From BJ22 sp021298375 (GTDB lineage Bacteria > Planctomycetota > Planctomycetia > Pirellulales > Pirellulaceae): a stretch of DNA of 64,000 nucleotides. Positions 26,361-34,863 of the stretch are shown here, one piece after another. The position numbers and the translations under genes are program-made. The first letter of the stretch is position 1, and each line of letters begins with the position of its first letter. The DNA is taken from NCBI GenBank assembly GCA_046343015.1, contig JBKDOL010000127.1, positions 12,042-76,041 of the forward strand, read 5' to 3'. A model generated the notes under the pieces. The model was not told the DNA's origin, did no database searches, and was given only the letters and a program-made list of their open reading frames with translations.

Positions 26361-26533
26361 CTTCCCTTGAATGCTTCCCTTGAATGACGGCCTGCGAACC
26401 AAGCCACTTCTTACCGCCGTCAGCCGGCCAATCCGCTCGGTCCTGTCGGGCCGCCGGGTCCTGTTGGGGCGCCAACAGCCAGTTTCGGCCCGTCCCCAAC
26501 ACCCCCGACCCCAACACCCCCGACCCCAACACC
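26361..26533. repeat. Two short tandem repeats upstream of pilT
   Basis: CTTCCCTTGAATG is duplicated at 26361-26373 and 26374-26386. CCCCAACACCCCCGA occurs at 26494-26508 and 26509-26523 with a partial third copy to 26533. The gap between pilT and prfB (26345-27093) has several open frames but none with a domain or ribosome binding site; it must carry the divergent promoters of pilT and prfB. Confidence 0.6.
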
Positions 26534-27093
26534 TGCTTGTGCCCTCGTTCCGCCCGAACCTCGGTTCAGCCCGAAGGCCTTCATTCCGAGCAGGGCAGCT
26601 TACCGCAGGGGAAGCGCCACCGCCGCGCGGTTAAGCTTGAGGCAATTGAGCGCGCGTCCGAGGACGGATCGTCCGAGGACTCAGCGAGACTCGGAGCTTA
26701 CGGTTTTCCCCGATCCGGTCCGATCCAACTCTGCCTGCCGACGGCTCAAGCCCCGCTGGGCTCATTGATTCCGGACCGGAGTGGAACTGGTTCCCGCCAA
26801 CAACCGCCGAGGCCCTTTCAATTGTACTCCAGACCGGCGGTAAAACCGGCATGGATTGCCGCAATCTCCTACTTTAGGCACGCTCAAGAACCGGGTCAAC
26901 CAATTCCGGTTTGGGGGGAATTGGGGAGCAGGAACCGGTCGCTGGGCGGATTCCCCACAAGTTCAATCGCTTTCCTGACATTCACAATTGCCAGAAACGC
27001 TACAACCGCACCCGCTTCACCCCGGCCCCGATTCACCTAGAATGCAACCTCTTCGAAACACTGGCCGGTGCCCACACCGGTTTTCTCCGGTCC

Positions 27094-28225
27094 ATGGAAC
27101 TCAAACGACTGATGGATTCAGAACTCTACAACCGCGCCGAACTGATTCAACAACGAGTCTCGCAGATGCGAGACAGTCTTTGACTACGAATCCAAAGTCG
27201 AGAAAATCCGCGCAATCGAAGATGAGATGAGCCAGGCCGGCTTCTGGGATAAACCCGAATCGGCTCAGCAAACGGTAGGCAAGCTCAAATCGCTCAAGTC
27301 TCTGGTTACTCCGCTGCAGGAGGTTATCGCCGCCGAGGGAGACCTCACAGCCCTGATGGAATTGGCGGAGGACGACCCTGCCGCAACCAGCGAAGTTCGC
27401 TCCGAAATCGAACGACTGGAGAAACGCCTCGAGGAGTTGGAGCTGAAAGCTCTGCTCAATGGTCCGCACGATGCCGCGGGAGCAATTCTCACAATCAATG
27501 CCCGCGATGGCGGCACAGACGCCAACGACTGGGCGGAGATGCTGTTGCGAATGTACCTCCACTGGGCCCAGGCCAACGAGTACTCGACCGAATTGCTCGA
27601 CCGCCAGGACAACCTCGAGGCCGGCATCAACTCAGCCTCGCTGGCGATCCGCGGCCCCATGGCCTATGGCTATCTCAAAGGGGAAACCGGCATGCACCGG
27701 CTGGTCCGGATCAGCCCGTTCAATGCCGAAGGAAAACGCCAAACCAGTTTTGCGGCCGTTGACGTCACTCCCGAAGTCGAGGATTCCGAGGCGATTGAAA
27801 TCGATGAAGCCGATGTGCGGACCGATACCTACCGGGCCAGCGGGGCCGGCGGTCAACATGTTAACAAGACCGACTCGGCTGTCCGGCTGACTCACCTCCC
27901 GACTGGAATCGTCGTCCAATGTCAGCAGGAGCGGAGTCAGCACAAGAACCGGGCGCAAGCCTGGAAGATGCTTCGCGCGCAAATGGCGCGGCTGGAAGAG
28001 ATGAAACGCGAGGAAGCCGAGGCGGCGAAATACCAGACCAAGGCTCGGGTCGGATTTGGCAGCCAGATTCGCAACTACTTCCAGCACCCTGATCAGCGAG
28101 TCAAGGATGTTCGTACCGGGTTCTCAATGGGCGATTTTCACGCCGTTCTGGACGGAGACATCCAGGGCTTCCTCGACTCCTATTTGCAGTGGAAAGTGAA
28201 AAACGAGCCACCCGCCGGGGAATAA
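27094..28225 (+). CDS. prfB: Peptide chain release factor 2, expressed by programmed +1 frameshift
   Basis: About 376 residues after frameshift. The first frame (27094-27183) reads MELKRLMDSELYNRAELIQQ and ends at an in-frame TGA; reading through CTTTGAC with a +1 shift gives LDYESKVEKIRAIEDEM and continues in the frame that ends at 28225. The body has the RF2 anticodon-like SPF motif (RISPFNAEGK) and the peptidyl-hydrolysis GGQ motif (GAGGQHVNKTDSAVRL). RF2 recognises UGA and UAA. The frameshift site at 27178-27184 is the conserved autoregulatory one: low RF2 favours the shift. Start 27094 fits the usual short pre-shift segment. Confidence 0.95.
27178..27184 (+). promoter_or_regulatory. prfB programmed +1 frameshift site CTTTGAC
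   Basis: CTT TGA C: the P-site Leu codon CTT slips one base onto TTT while TGA waits for RF2. The preceding bases (ATGCGAGACAGT) lack the strong AGGGGG Shine-Dalgarno-like element that stimulates shifting in E. coli; only a weak GAG is present. Confidence 0.9.
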
Positions 28226-28245
28226 GCACCCCGCCAGCGGTCGAC

Positions 28246-29121
28246 CTACTTTTGCACCGCTGCGGGCGGTTGTTGCGAACGGACCACCAGCACGGTCCCG
28301 ACCACAATGATCGCACAACCCAAAACCATGTTCCAGGTAAACGCCTCGCCCAGCACCAGATAACCCCAAAGCATTCCAAAGAGTGGAATCAAATAGGTCA
28401 CGGTGACCGAGCGCATCGCGCCCACTCGGGCGAGCAGGTTGAAGTAGATCACGTATGCCAGGGCAGTGCAGATCAGCCCCAGAGCGATCGCGTTTCCCCA
28501 GGCGACAGGCGAGGGAAACTCCTGCGGCCACCAGAAATAAGCCAGCGGCAGCAGCAAGCCACTGGCTGCGAGCAGCGTCCCGGTGGAAACAACCAGCGAA
28601 TCCTCTCCGGCAAACCGTCGCTTGGAGTAATGGGCACAGAAGCCATACAAGTTGGCTGCCCCCAGCCCAGCCAGCACCGCCAGCAAATCATTGGTGCCAG
28701 ACAGTTTCGGAAGCACCAGAACGATGACTCCCAGAAAACCAATCAGCAGTCCCGCGATTCGCATCGGAGGAAGTGACTCCAGCCTCCAGAAGAGTGCGAT
28801 GACGGCGCTGAACAGTGGCACGGTGCCATTCAGGACCGAGGCGAATCCAGCCGGCACATGCAGTGTCGCATAGGCAAACATCGTGAATGGAATCGCCGTG
28901 TTCAAAGCACCCATCAGCAGCAGCGGCCCGAGGTTGCGCCGCAAGTGATGCTGCTTCCCCTGACCAATCAAAAGCACCAACAGGAACAGGGCGGCAACCG
29001 TGACCCGGGTTGCGATCAGGGCCACCGGGCCAAATTCGGGGGCTGCTATCCGGGTGAACAGAAAGGCTGCTCCCCAGACCGCCGCCAACAGTACCAACTC
29101 CATCCAGTCTCGTCGACTCAT
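28246..29121 (-). CDS. EamA/DMT-family transporter
   Basis: 291 residues, about ten transmembrane helices in two repeated halves, the drug/metabolite transporter layout (first half WGAAFLFTRIAAPEFGPVALIATR; second half with YLIPLFGMLWGYLVLGEAFTW, the typical EamA end-of-repeat GE motif). It probably exports small metabolites; the substrate cannot be told from sequence. It is convergent with prfB, with 20 bp between the stops. A 15-bp tandem duplication (GTGCCTGATTCGATC, 29155-29184) lies just upstream. Confidence 0.85.
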   Translation of the reverse strand: MSRRDWMELVLLAAVWGAAFLFTRIAAPEFGPVALIATRVTVAALFLLVLLIGQGKQHHLRRNLGPLLLMGALNTAIPFTMFAYATLHVPAGFASVLNGTVPLFSAVIALFWRLESLPPMRIAGLLIGFLGVIVLVLPKLSGTNDLLAVLAGLGAANLYGFCAHYSKRRFAGEDSLVVSTGTLLAASGLLLPLAYFWWPQEFPSPVAWGNAIALGLICTALAYVIYFNLLARVGAMRSVTVTYLIPLFGMLWGYLVLGEAFTWNMVLGCAIIVVGTVLVVRSQQPPAAVQK

Positions 29122-29253
29122 TGCCGGTTGCTCTCTGAGGGCGCTGTCGCCGAGGTGCCTGATTCGATCGTGCCTGATTCGATCGCGCTTTCCGGAGCTG
29201 GGCAGAGATTCCAGCCCCGCCAGCCGCCGCTGAAGCCCTTAAAGAGGAGCAGT

Positions 29254-30129
29254 CTAGTTCCCCGAATGCGGTTTCGCAGCCCCGCGCCGCTGTGAAAACA
29301 GCCACTCCAATACCGCCTCGTCTGCATAGGTTGCGGTCCAGCTGTCATGTCCCGCCTCTGGATACTCTGTATAGCGAGGTGTTCCGCCGGCCGCTTTCAG
29401 CGCCGCGACCATTTCGCGGGAACGTTCCGGCCTGACGAGATTGTCCTGCGCGCCATGGAAAACCCAAAGGGGGACGTCGCGAAACCGGGCGACTTGCTCG
29501 GGTCGCGGATCACCGCCTCCGCAGACGGGGATCGCCGCGGCAAACTGATCGGGCCAGCGAGTCAGCGCATCAAAGGTTCCAAAGCCACCCATCGAAAGCC
29601 CTGTCAGGTAGATCCGGTCGGCATCAATCGGCAACTCCGTCTGTAAGCGGTCGAGGAGCTCTCGACAAAGCTGCAGAGACGGGGCTGGTTTTTCCGGTTG
29701 CTGGTGCTGAGGAGCATCCCAGGCGAGGTCGACCCACTTCTGCTCGCGGGGACACTGCGGGGCGATCACAAAGGCCGGGAACTTTTCACGTCGATCGGGC
29801 CGGGCAAATTCCCGCAGTCCATGCACCAACTGGGCGCGATTGTCATCACCCCGCTCCCCCGCGCCATGCAGAAACACCACCAGCGGGTAACGCTGACCCG
29901 CCGCAACTGCCGCCGGTCGCAGTAACCGGTAACGAAGCAAACCGTCACCGGAGCCGCGAAACTCGCCCTGCTCGTACAACGCTTCCCAGTTCTGGTCGCC
30001 CGACTTGTCTTGAGCCATGCCCAAACTCTCCATTAACGCCCCGCTGCCCCAGCCGATTGCCCAGACGAGCAGTGGTAGCCAGCAGCGAGCCTGCCCTGGT
30101 CGCCGATTCAGCTTTCGATCCCCACTCAT
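29254..30129 (-). CDS. Exported alpha/beta-hydrolase (esterase/phospholipase-carboxylesterase type)
   Basis: 291 residues. A basic N-terminus and hydrophobic segment (about 16-32) suggest export. The catalytic machinery is complete: oxyanion-side HGAGERGDDN (88-97), nucleophile elbow GLSMGGFG with Ser179, acid Asp229 in GAQDNLV, and His261 in EAGHDSW. It resembles the predicted peptidase/esterase family found next to PHB-depolymerase-type proteins. The substrate is unknown, but a secreted or periplasmic ester hydrolase is likely. A 14-bp tandem duplication (GGTGACCCAGACGG, 30321-30348) lies upstream on the other side. Confidence 0.85.
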   Translation of the reverse strand: MSGDRKLNRRPGQARCWLPLLVWAIGWGSGALMESLGMAQDKSGDQNWEALYEQGEFRGSGDGLLRYRLLRPAAVAAGQRYPLVVFLHGAGERGDDNRAQLVHGLREFARPDRREKFPAFVIAPQCPREQKWVDLAWDAPQHQQPEKPAPSLQLCRELLDRLQTELPIDADRIYLTGLSMGGFGTFDALTRWPDQFAAAIPVCGGGDPRPEQVARFRDVPLWVFHGAQDNLVRPERSREMVAALKAAGGTPRYTEYPEAGHDSWTATYADEAVLEWLFSQRRGAAKPHSGN

Positions 30130-30408
30130 TTCTTTTGCCCGCCTTTGATGGTTGCTGTGAATCCGATAAGTGCGTTCCAGCGCGCCTCGGGCGCGCCTCG
30201 CCGTGCGGCACCCGCACGTTGGCCCCGACTGGTGCTGCGGAAGTCAGCCTAATTCCGCGCCCCGGGTTTTGGAACGGGACTTGCAAGGTTGACTGGAGAG
30301 ATCTCCCAGTTCCCGCGCGGGGTGACCCAGACGGGGTGACCCAGACGGGGGACTCTCGAATGATTCGGTTGAACTTTCAGAGATTACTTTTTGAGTGAGG
30401 AACTTGTT

Positions 30409-30501
30409 ATGGAACCGATCTTGATCGTGGCCGGTATCGCCGCCCTGATGATGGCCTTTTTGTTCTTCTTCCTGCCAGCCCGATCCCCCAAAGTCGGCTA
30501 G
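30409..30501 (+). CDS. 30-residue single-span membrane peptide
   Basis: ATG 30409, GAGG 8 nt upstream (30397-30400), stop TAG at 30499-30501. The peptide starts MEPILIVAGIAALMMAFLFF, one hydrophobic helix, and ends in a short Arg/Lys tail (PARSPKVG). The combination of ribosome binding site and a clean transmembrane segment supports a real small protein. It lies 390 bp upstream of ccoS on the same strand. It could be a small oxidase-assembly or sensor peptide, but there is no homology evidence. Confidence 0.5.
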   Translation: MEPILIVAGIAALMMAFLFFFLPARSPKVG

Positions 30502-30791
30502 ACGCTTGGTGCAGCCAGGCTGGTCCCGTCTTTGAATGGACTCAGCGCTCGCGCCGCGCGCGAATGCCCCAGCTTTGTTCGGTCGGGTCACTTTCCAGAG
30601 GGCCATTCAGCGGGAGGGCTGGCTACCGCGCTGAGCCTGCTTGGCGCTGGTTTCAGGGCGAGTGGGAAGTCAGCTGCAAACCGCTCGCAGCCAGCTCAAA
30701 TTCCGCTAGATTCTCCTCGACCTTCTCGGCGTCAGTCCCGGCCGACCGGAAAGGGATTGCTGGCGTCGTCGCGGTCGCCCCCCGCATGCCC

Positions 30792-30864
30792 GCATCTCAA
30801 CACGTGCGCATCTCAAAACGTGCGCATCTCAACACGTGCGCATCTCAACACGTGCGCATCTCAA
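30792..30864. repeat. 16-bp tandem repeat, 4.6 copies, in front of ccoS
   Basis: GCATCTCAACACGTGC units begin at 30792, 30808, 30824, 30840 and 30856 (the last is partial). One copy has AAAACGTGC in place of ACACGTGC. The array ends 27 bp before the ccoS start. CACGTG, a palindrome, sits at each junction, so a dimeric regulator could bind. The rest of the gap 30502-30791 has no supported gene. Confidence 0.75.
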
Positions 30865-30891
30865 CCAGTTGGAATTCAGCGAGCTGAAAAC

Positions 30892-31080
30892 ATGAGTGTC
30901 ATTTTCATCGCCTTGCCGATCGCTCTCCTGTTGGGCGCATTGGCCGTTGCCGGGTTTGTGACCACGGTCAGCGAAGGGCAGTATGACGACCTCGAGACTC
31001 CACCCCAGCGGATGCTTTGCGATGACCTGGAGGTCCGGGCAGCCAACGCCAAGCAGCAGTCCAAGCGCACTCCCGACTGA
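30892..31080 (+). CDS. ccoS: Cytochrome cbb3 oxidase assembly protein CcoS
   Basis: 62 residues. One transmembrane helix (MSVIFIALPIALLLGALAV) followed by the CcoS signature EGQYDDLETPPQRML and an acidic DD. CcoS is needed for cofactor (heme/copper) insertion into cbb3-type oxidase. The ccoNOQP and ccoI genes are not in this window, so the gene stands alone. The 16-bp tandem array lies directly upstream. Confidence 0.88.
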   Translation: MSVIFIALPIALLLGALAVAGFVTTVSEGQYDDLETPPQRMLCDDLEVRAANAKQQSKRTPD

Positions 31081-31159
31081 TGCGGAATCGCTTTCGCACT
31101 AGTTTCTTCGGGCCGTCCAGGGTCTTCGTTCCGCCCTAGGTCTTCGGGCCGACTGGAGT

Positions 31160-31693
31160 TTAGCTGACCTTCCAGGTTTCCAGCCGGTGATTGCCGCTGA
31201 CAAGGTTGTGAACCTCGATCCGATTGACGACGCGGACAACGGAAGGGAGCCGATGCGCGATCGCTTGGGCAAGTTGTTTCAGATAGAAGGTGGGCAAGGT
31301 CCCGCTGAGCCGCAATGTCCCTTGGCCAAAGCGAACTTGCACCCAATCGCCGCGCCCGCGGAAGTGCGGATGCCGGTCCAATTCCCGGAGAAACGCAGCT
31401 TCAACTTGATTGGCGGACTCGCTTTCCTGGGGGAAAGCCACCTCTTCGGCAGCCATTCGATCGCCACCAGCCAAGCCAGACCACTTGTTCTGAAGCGAGC
31501 TGCGGCCAGCGTTGAGCTCCCCGGGATTCAGGCGAGGGGCGGTGGCCGTCGAGTTGCCGGTAGAGTTGCCGGTGGAGTTGCCGTAAGCCGATAGATGACC
31601 GTCCAAATCTGCCGCCTCCCGGGAGTAGCCCAGCGAGAAGTGCATCCGCCTCGGGCGAGGAGCGGAGCCATGCCAAACAAGCGATGCGGCCAT
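31160..31693 (-). CDS. BON-domain protein
   Basis: 177 residues from ATG at 31691-31693, preceded by GAGGGG about 6 nt upstream on the minus strand. The N-terminal half is low complexity and contains the repeat NSTGNSTGNST (12-bp tandem repeat in DNA). The C-terminal about 85 residues form a BON domain: ELDRHPHFRGRGDWVQVRFG, GTLRLSGTLPTFYLKQLAQ, VVRVVNRIEVHN. BON domains bind phospholipid or membrane surfaces and occur in osmotic-stress proteins. The context of Hsp20 and Usp genes suits a stress role. The start further upstream in frame is less likely. Confidence 0.75.
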   Translation of the reverse strand: MAASLVWHGSAPRPRRMHFSLGYSREAADLDGHLSAYGNSTGNSTGNSTATAPRLNPGELNAGRSSLQNKWSGLAGGDRMAAEEVAFPQESESANQVEAAFLRELDRHPHFRGRGDWVQVRFGQGTLRLSGTLPTFYLKQLAQAIAHRLPSVVRVVNRIEVHNLVSGNHRLETWKVS

Positions 31694-32168
31694 AAAAATT
31701 CCCCTCTCAAACAGTGCCTTGGTCGCCGCCTGACGTTCCGCTACAGCCAGCGTAGCCCTGCGACCGGAAGAACCCGAAAGAGCAAAAAGAGTGCCAGTTC
31801 GAGGTCCCGCGAAAAAGCCGTTCGTTGCGCCAGTCCCAGGGTCAAAGTGGCTCCGAATGGCGCGCCCGCGCAAGGCTCGATTGTGCAACTTGGGCTCACC
31901 TGCGCTCCGGCTGGAACTCCCCAGCCCGGCGATTTTCAAGGTTCTCGCCTTTTCTCATCCATGAGCAGGTTTGGCATTCAACTTGCAATCGAGAGTGAGC
32001 AGAGTGGTCGCTCTGCTAACTGAGAGCCCCCGAGCCGAATGAGGCCTCCGTGACTCCCAAGGCGTTTCGGTCCCAAGGTATCCGAGGCCCCAAATTGTCC
32101 GGAAAGATGTTTCTGGATGAATCGGAAATACTCGGCCTCGGCGTTTCCTGCCCCTAAGGAGAATTGAG

Positions 32169-32639
32169 ATGGCACAGACAATTGTCACAAAACCGCAACT
32201 TCGTCGACGCAGTCCCTTCGGCTTGGGCCAGTGGCTGCCCAATTCCATGCTCGACCTCGACCGGATGCTTGAGTCGATGCTCGATACGAACGGAGACTTT
32301 ATTCCCGACCCGTTCCACACCCGGATGGACGTCAGCGAAACGGAACAGGCTGTCGTTGTGAAAATGGACCTGCCGGGCGTCGCTGGCAAAGACATCGAAA
32401 TCAGCGTGGACAACAATCTGCTCACCATTCGCGGCGAGCGAAAAGAAGAAAAGGAAGAGGGGGACAAGACCAAGCAGTACCACCGCATCGAACGCCGTTT
32501 CGGCAGCTTCAGCCGCAGCCTCCCGCTTCCCTGTGCAGTGAATGAAGCCGAGGCAGGTGCTGAATTCAAGGAAGGCGTCTTGACGGTGACGCTTCCCAAA
32601 TCGGAGTCGGTCAAGCCTCGGAAAATAACGGTCAAGTAG
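32169..32639 (+). CDS. Hsp20-family small heat shock protein
   Basis: 156 residues. The alpha-crystallin domain spans about 45-140: RMDVSETEQAVVVKMDLPGV, the IEISVDNNLLTIRGERKEE segment, RIERRFGSFSRSLPLP and the conserved FKEGVLTVTLPK near the C-terminus. It holds unfolding proteins in a refoldable state. AAGGAG lies 8 nt before the ATG. No CIRCE element was seen. It ends 57 bp before a long hairpin terminator. Confidence 0.95.
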   Translation: MAQTIVTKPQLRRRSPFGLGQWLPNSMLDLDRMLESMLDTNGDFIPDPFHTRMDVSETEQAVVVKMDLPGVAGKDIEISVDNNLLTIRGERKEEKEEGDKTKQYHRIERRFGSFSRSLPLPCAVNEAEAGAEFKEGVLTVTLPKSESVKPRKITVK

Positions 32640-32696
32640 TTTGCTGAAGTCGGCTTTGGCCGAAGCGCCTTGGAAGCGCGCAGCGTTTACCCCACG

Positions 32697-32767
32697 CACA
32701 GCCCCAGACTTCGTCACTCAGGTTCCGAGACAAACCTGTGTGCGGATGATGGGGCTGTGTTATTTTT
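32697..32767 (+). terminator. Long hairpin terminator after hsp20
   Basis: CACAGCCCCA (32697-32706) pairs with TGGGGCTGTG (32750-32759), with an inner hairpin CAGGTT (32719-32724) / AACCTG (32733-32738), followed by TTATTTTTG. The stem is perfect over 10 bp. The branched interior is unusual for a terminator. Confidence 0.7.
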
Positions 32768-32858
32768 GATTTCATCGCTCCAGCCCTTGAGTGGTCCGGC
32801 CGAGCCTGAGGGCGATTCGGCCTGATGCGTCTTGCTCAGGGCGTGCTGAGTCGAGGGT

Positions 32859-33248
32859 TTACTGCTGGCCGCGCAAGAAACTCTTTCGGCCGGCGACTCG
32901 CGTGGCCAGATACATCCTCCGCGCCCAGGCTTCACAGCGCCGCGGGTGAGCCGAGTTCTGGCAGGCGCAGATCAAGTCCTCCAGAAACTGCCGATCACAG
33001 GATTCCTTGTCAGCTCCCGGACAGCCGTAGCAGGCGTCATGCGCGCGGCAGGCGGGCCTAAAATCCGCTCCCTGATAATCCTGCGGAATCAACCTCGCCA
33101 GCGGGCCGTTGCGGGAACTTGGACCGCAAGGAGAGTCGTCCTGTCCCGCTGCCACTCTGGCAAACGATCCGCACCAGAACACGGCGAACCCCAAGATCAA
33201 AGGGAAGCCAGTCAAGAACCGGGAGCCGGGCTGATGCCGGAAGTGCAT
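32859..33248 (-). CDS. Exported phospholipase A2-like protein
   Basis: 129 residues from ATG at 33246-33248 with AGGGGA about 7 nt upstream. A signal peptide (hydrophobic FLTGFPLILGFAVFWCGSF, cleavage near AAG-Q) is followed by a cysteine-rich domain containing ACRAHDACYGCPG, the PLA2 active-site pattern C-x2-H-D-x-C-Y, and further cysteines (ESCDRQFLEDLICACQ). Ten or so cysteines suggest a disulfide-rich secreted fold. PLA2 releases the sn-2 fatty acid with a His-Asp dyad; the calcium-loop glycine motif is not obvious. Activity is inferred from the HD motif only. Confidence 0.7.
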   Translation of the reverse strand: MHFRHQPGSRFLTGFPLILGFAVFWCGSFARVAAGQDDSPCGPSSRNGPLARLIPQDYQGADFRPACRAHDACYGCPGADKESCDRQFLEDLICACQNSAHPRRCEAWARRMYLATRVAGRKSFLRGQQ

Positions 33249-33472
33249 GTTGCTTCCCCTGCTGCTGAAAACGGAGTTTGTGGCCGCGCTGCTAATATAA
33301 TCGATTGCCCCGGCCGGCTGCGCCGTTAGCCAGCCAACACTCCGCAGGCTGCTTTGGACCGACTTGAACCCCAGTCCGCGCGGGGCTTGGTTGGACCCAG
33401 CCACCGCCCCAAATGGCAGCCCCAAGGGTCCGCCCAAAATTCTCCTCACGGAAACACGGAACTGGAAGAATC

Positions 33473-34045
33473 ATGGATTCAGCCGAGCCACACCAGCTAT
33501 CAGCCGAGTTGCAGCAAACCGCCCGGTCACTGGGGAGGTTGCTGCTGCAGCACGGGCAGCGCGTCGTTTTCGCGGAGAGTTGCACGGCTGGATTGGTCGC
33601 CGCCTCATTGGCGATCGTTCCCGGAATCAGCCGTTGCCTTTGCGGCTCGCTGGTCACTTACCGCGAGGCGAGCAAAACGGCTTGGCTGGGGGTGGATGCC
33701 CAGCTGATCGCGGCCTTCACCGCGGTTTCCCCAGAGGTCACAGCACAAATGGCCAGCGCTGCCCTGCAGCGGACAATCGAGGCCGATTGGGCCGCCGCGG
33801 TTACTGGTCACCTCGGCCCGGACGCTCCGCCCGGGAGCGATGGAACGATCCACATCGCGGTCGCTCGCCGTCTGAAGCGCGCGATTCCGCAGTCGACCGG
33901 TTTTGATGCCGGCCCGCTCGAGCTGACTGTTCAGCTCAAACAGCAGCTTTCCGCGCCTACGCGAGTCCTCCGACAGCAGCAGGCAGCGGGCTCGGTCCTG
34001 GCGACTTTGGAGCAGGCGCTCCGAAGCAAGCTGGAACCCGCTTGA
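33473..34045 (+). CDS. CinA C-terminal domain protein (nicotinamide-nucleotide amidase-like)
   Basis: 190 residues from ATG 33473. VVFAESCTAGLVAASLAIVPG, SLVTYREASKTAWLGV, AVSPEVTAQMASAAL and AAVTGHLGPDAPPGSDGTIHIAV are diagnostic of the CinA/PncC amidase domain, which deamidates nicotinamide mononucleotide to nicotinate mononucleotide in NAD recycling. The N-terminal MoaB-like domain of full CinA is absent, as in stand-alone PncC. The conserved TG-I-AGPGGG loop is changed to TGHLGPDAPPGS, so activity should not be assumed. Confidence 0.88.
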   Translation: MDSAEPHQLSAELQQTARSLGRLLLQHGQRVVFAESCTAGLVAASLAIVPGISRCLCGSLVTYREASKTAWLGVDAQLIAAFTAVSPEVTAQMASAALQRTIEADWAAAVTGHLGPDAPPGSDGTIHIAVARRLKRAIPQSTGFDAGPLELTVQLKQQLSAPTRVLRQQQAAGSVLATLEQALRSKLEPA

Positions 34046-34170
34046 GTTCACATTCGCAAAAGACAGCAGAGCGCTCGGCCCCCTCAGCGCTTCTGGAACG
34101 GTGCGGCCGCGCCAGCCCGTCCGAGCTCTGAGCCGCGTTCCAAGCCGGAGTGCCGGTCCGTAAAGAAGCG

Positions 34171-34584
34171 TTAGAAATCGGCTTTGCGCAGGTACTGATG
34201 GCAGTCCATGCATTTCATGGTCAGTTCAAAGTACCGCAGCGCGGCTGCCTCGAGATTGGACTTTTGGCCAGCCTTTTTCAGATGCTGGGCGACGCTCCGC
34301 AGCTCCTCGCTGATTTTCTGGTAGTCGGCGAAGTCATTTGAGTTCCAAGCCTCGGCTTGAGTGATTCGCTCCACCTCCTCAGCTCCACTGATAATCAGCC
34401 CGAAGTCGCGCGTGGTCAGGCCTTCGAGAATGTTTTGGGTGTAATTCAGCTTCATCCGCATGAAGTCGCGGCGGGAAAGGGAATCCGGATCCTGTTCTTG
34501 TCCGATCGAGGAGCCTGACAACGCCAGCCATCCAGCCAAAACCAGCCCGAGCAAACAGAGGCCAAAACCCATTCGTCGATTCAT
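34171..34584 (-). CDS. Periplasmic class II-type cytochrome c
   Basis: 137 residues. Signal peptide (hydrophobic LCLLGLVLAGWLALSG), then a helical domain with one heme-binding motif CMDCH at Cys125, Cys128 and His129 near the C-terminus, the layout of cytochrome c' / c556 four-helix bundles. Met44 in RMKLNYTQ could be the sixth ligand. Such proteins carry electrons or bind NO/CO. No electron-transfer partner is adjacent. Confidence 0.8.
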   Translation of the reverse strand: MNRRMGFGLCLLGLVLAGWLALSGSSIGQEQDPDSLSRRDFMRMKLNYTQNILEGLTTRDFGLIISGAEEVERITQAEAWNSNDFADYQKISEELRSVAQHLKKAGQKSNLEAAALRYFELTMKCMDCHQYLRKADF

Positions 34585-34863
34585 TGGATACGCTCACTTC
34601 GGTTTGCGAAAATTATTTCAACTCAGGCCGGCCTCGCAACCAGTCCTGAACAAATGCACGATTGATACTCATCTTAATCGCTCTGGCGGCAAGCCGGGGT
34701 GGGGAAGCCTCGATCCGCCGAGAGCTCGCGCTCTGCTTTGCCTGATGCGAGCCAGCGCGACTCCTGCTCCACCGAGTTGAGCTGGCCAAAAAATCGCGCC
34801 GGCCGAACAACGTCGCCGGCCAAATGCACACCTCCAACGATCCCGGTTCAACGACTTGGCCGC

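Noticed and set aside
27227..28225. prfB treated as a shorter gene starting after 27227
   Set aside because: The upstream 27094-27183 segment matches the RF2 N-terminus and joins through CTTTGAC by +1 shift.
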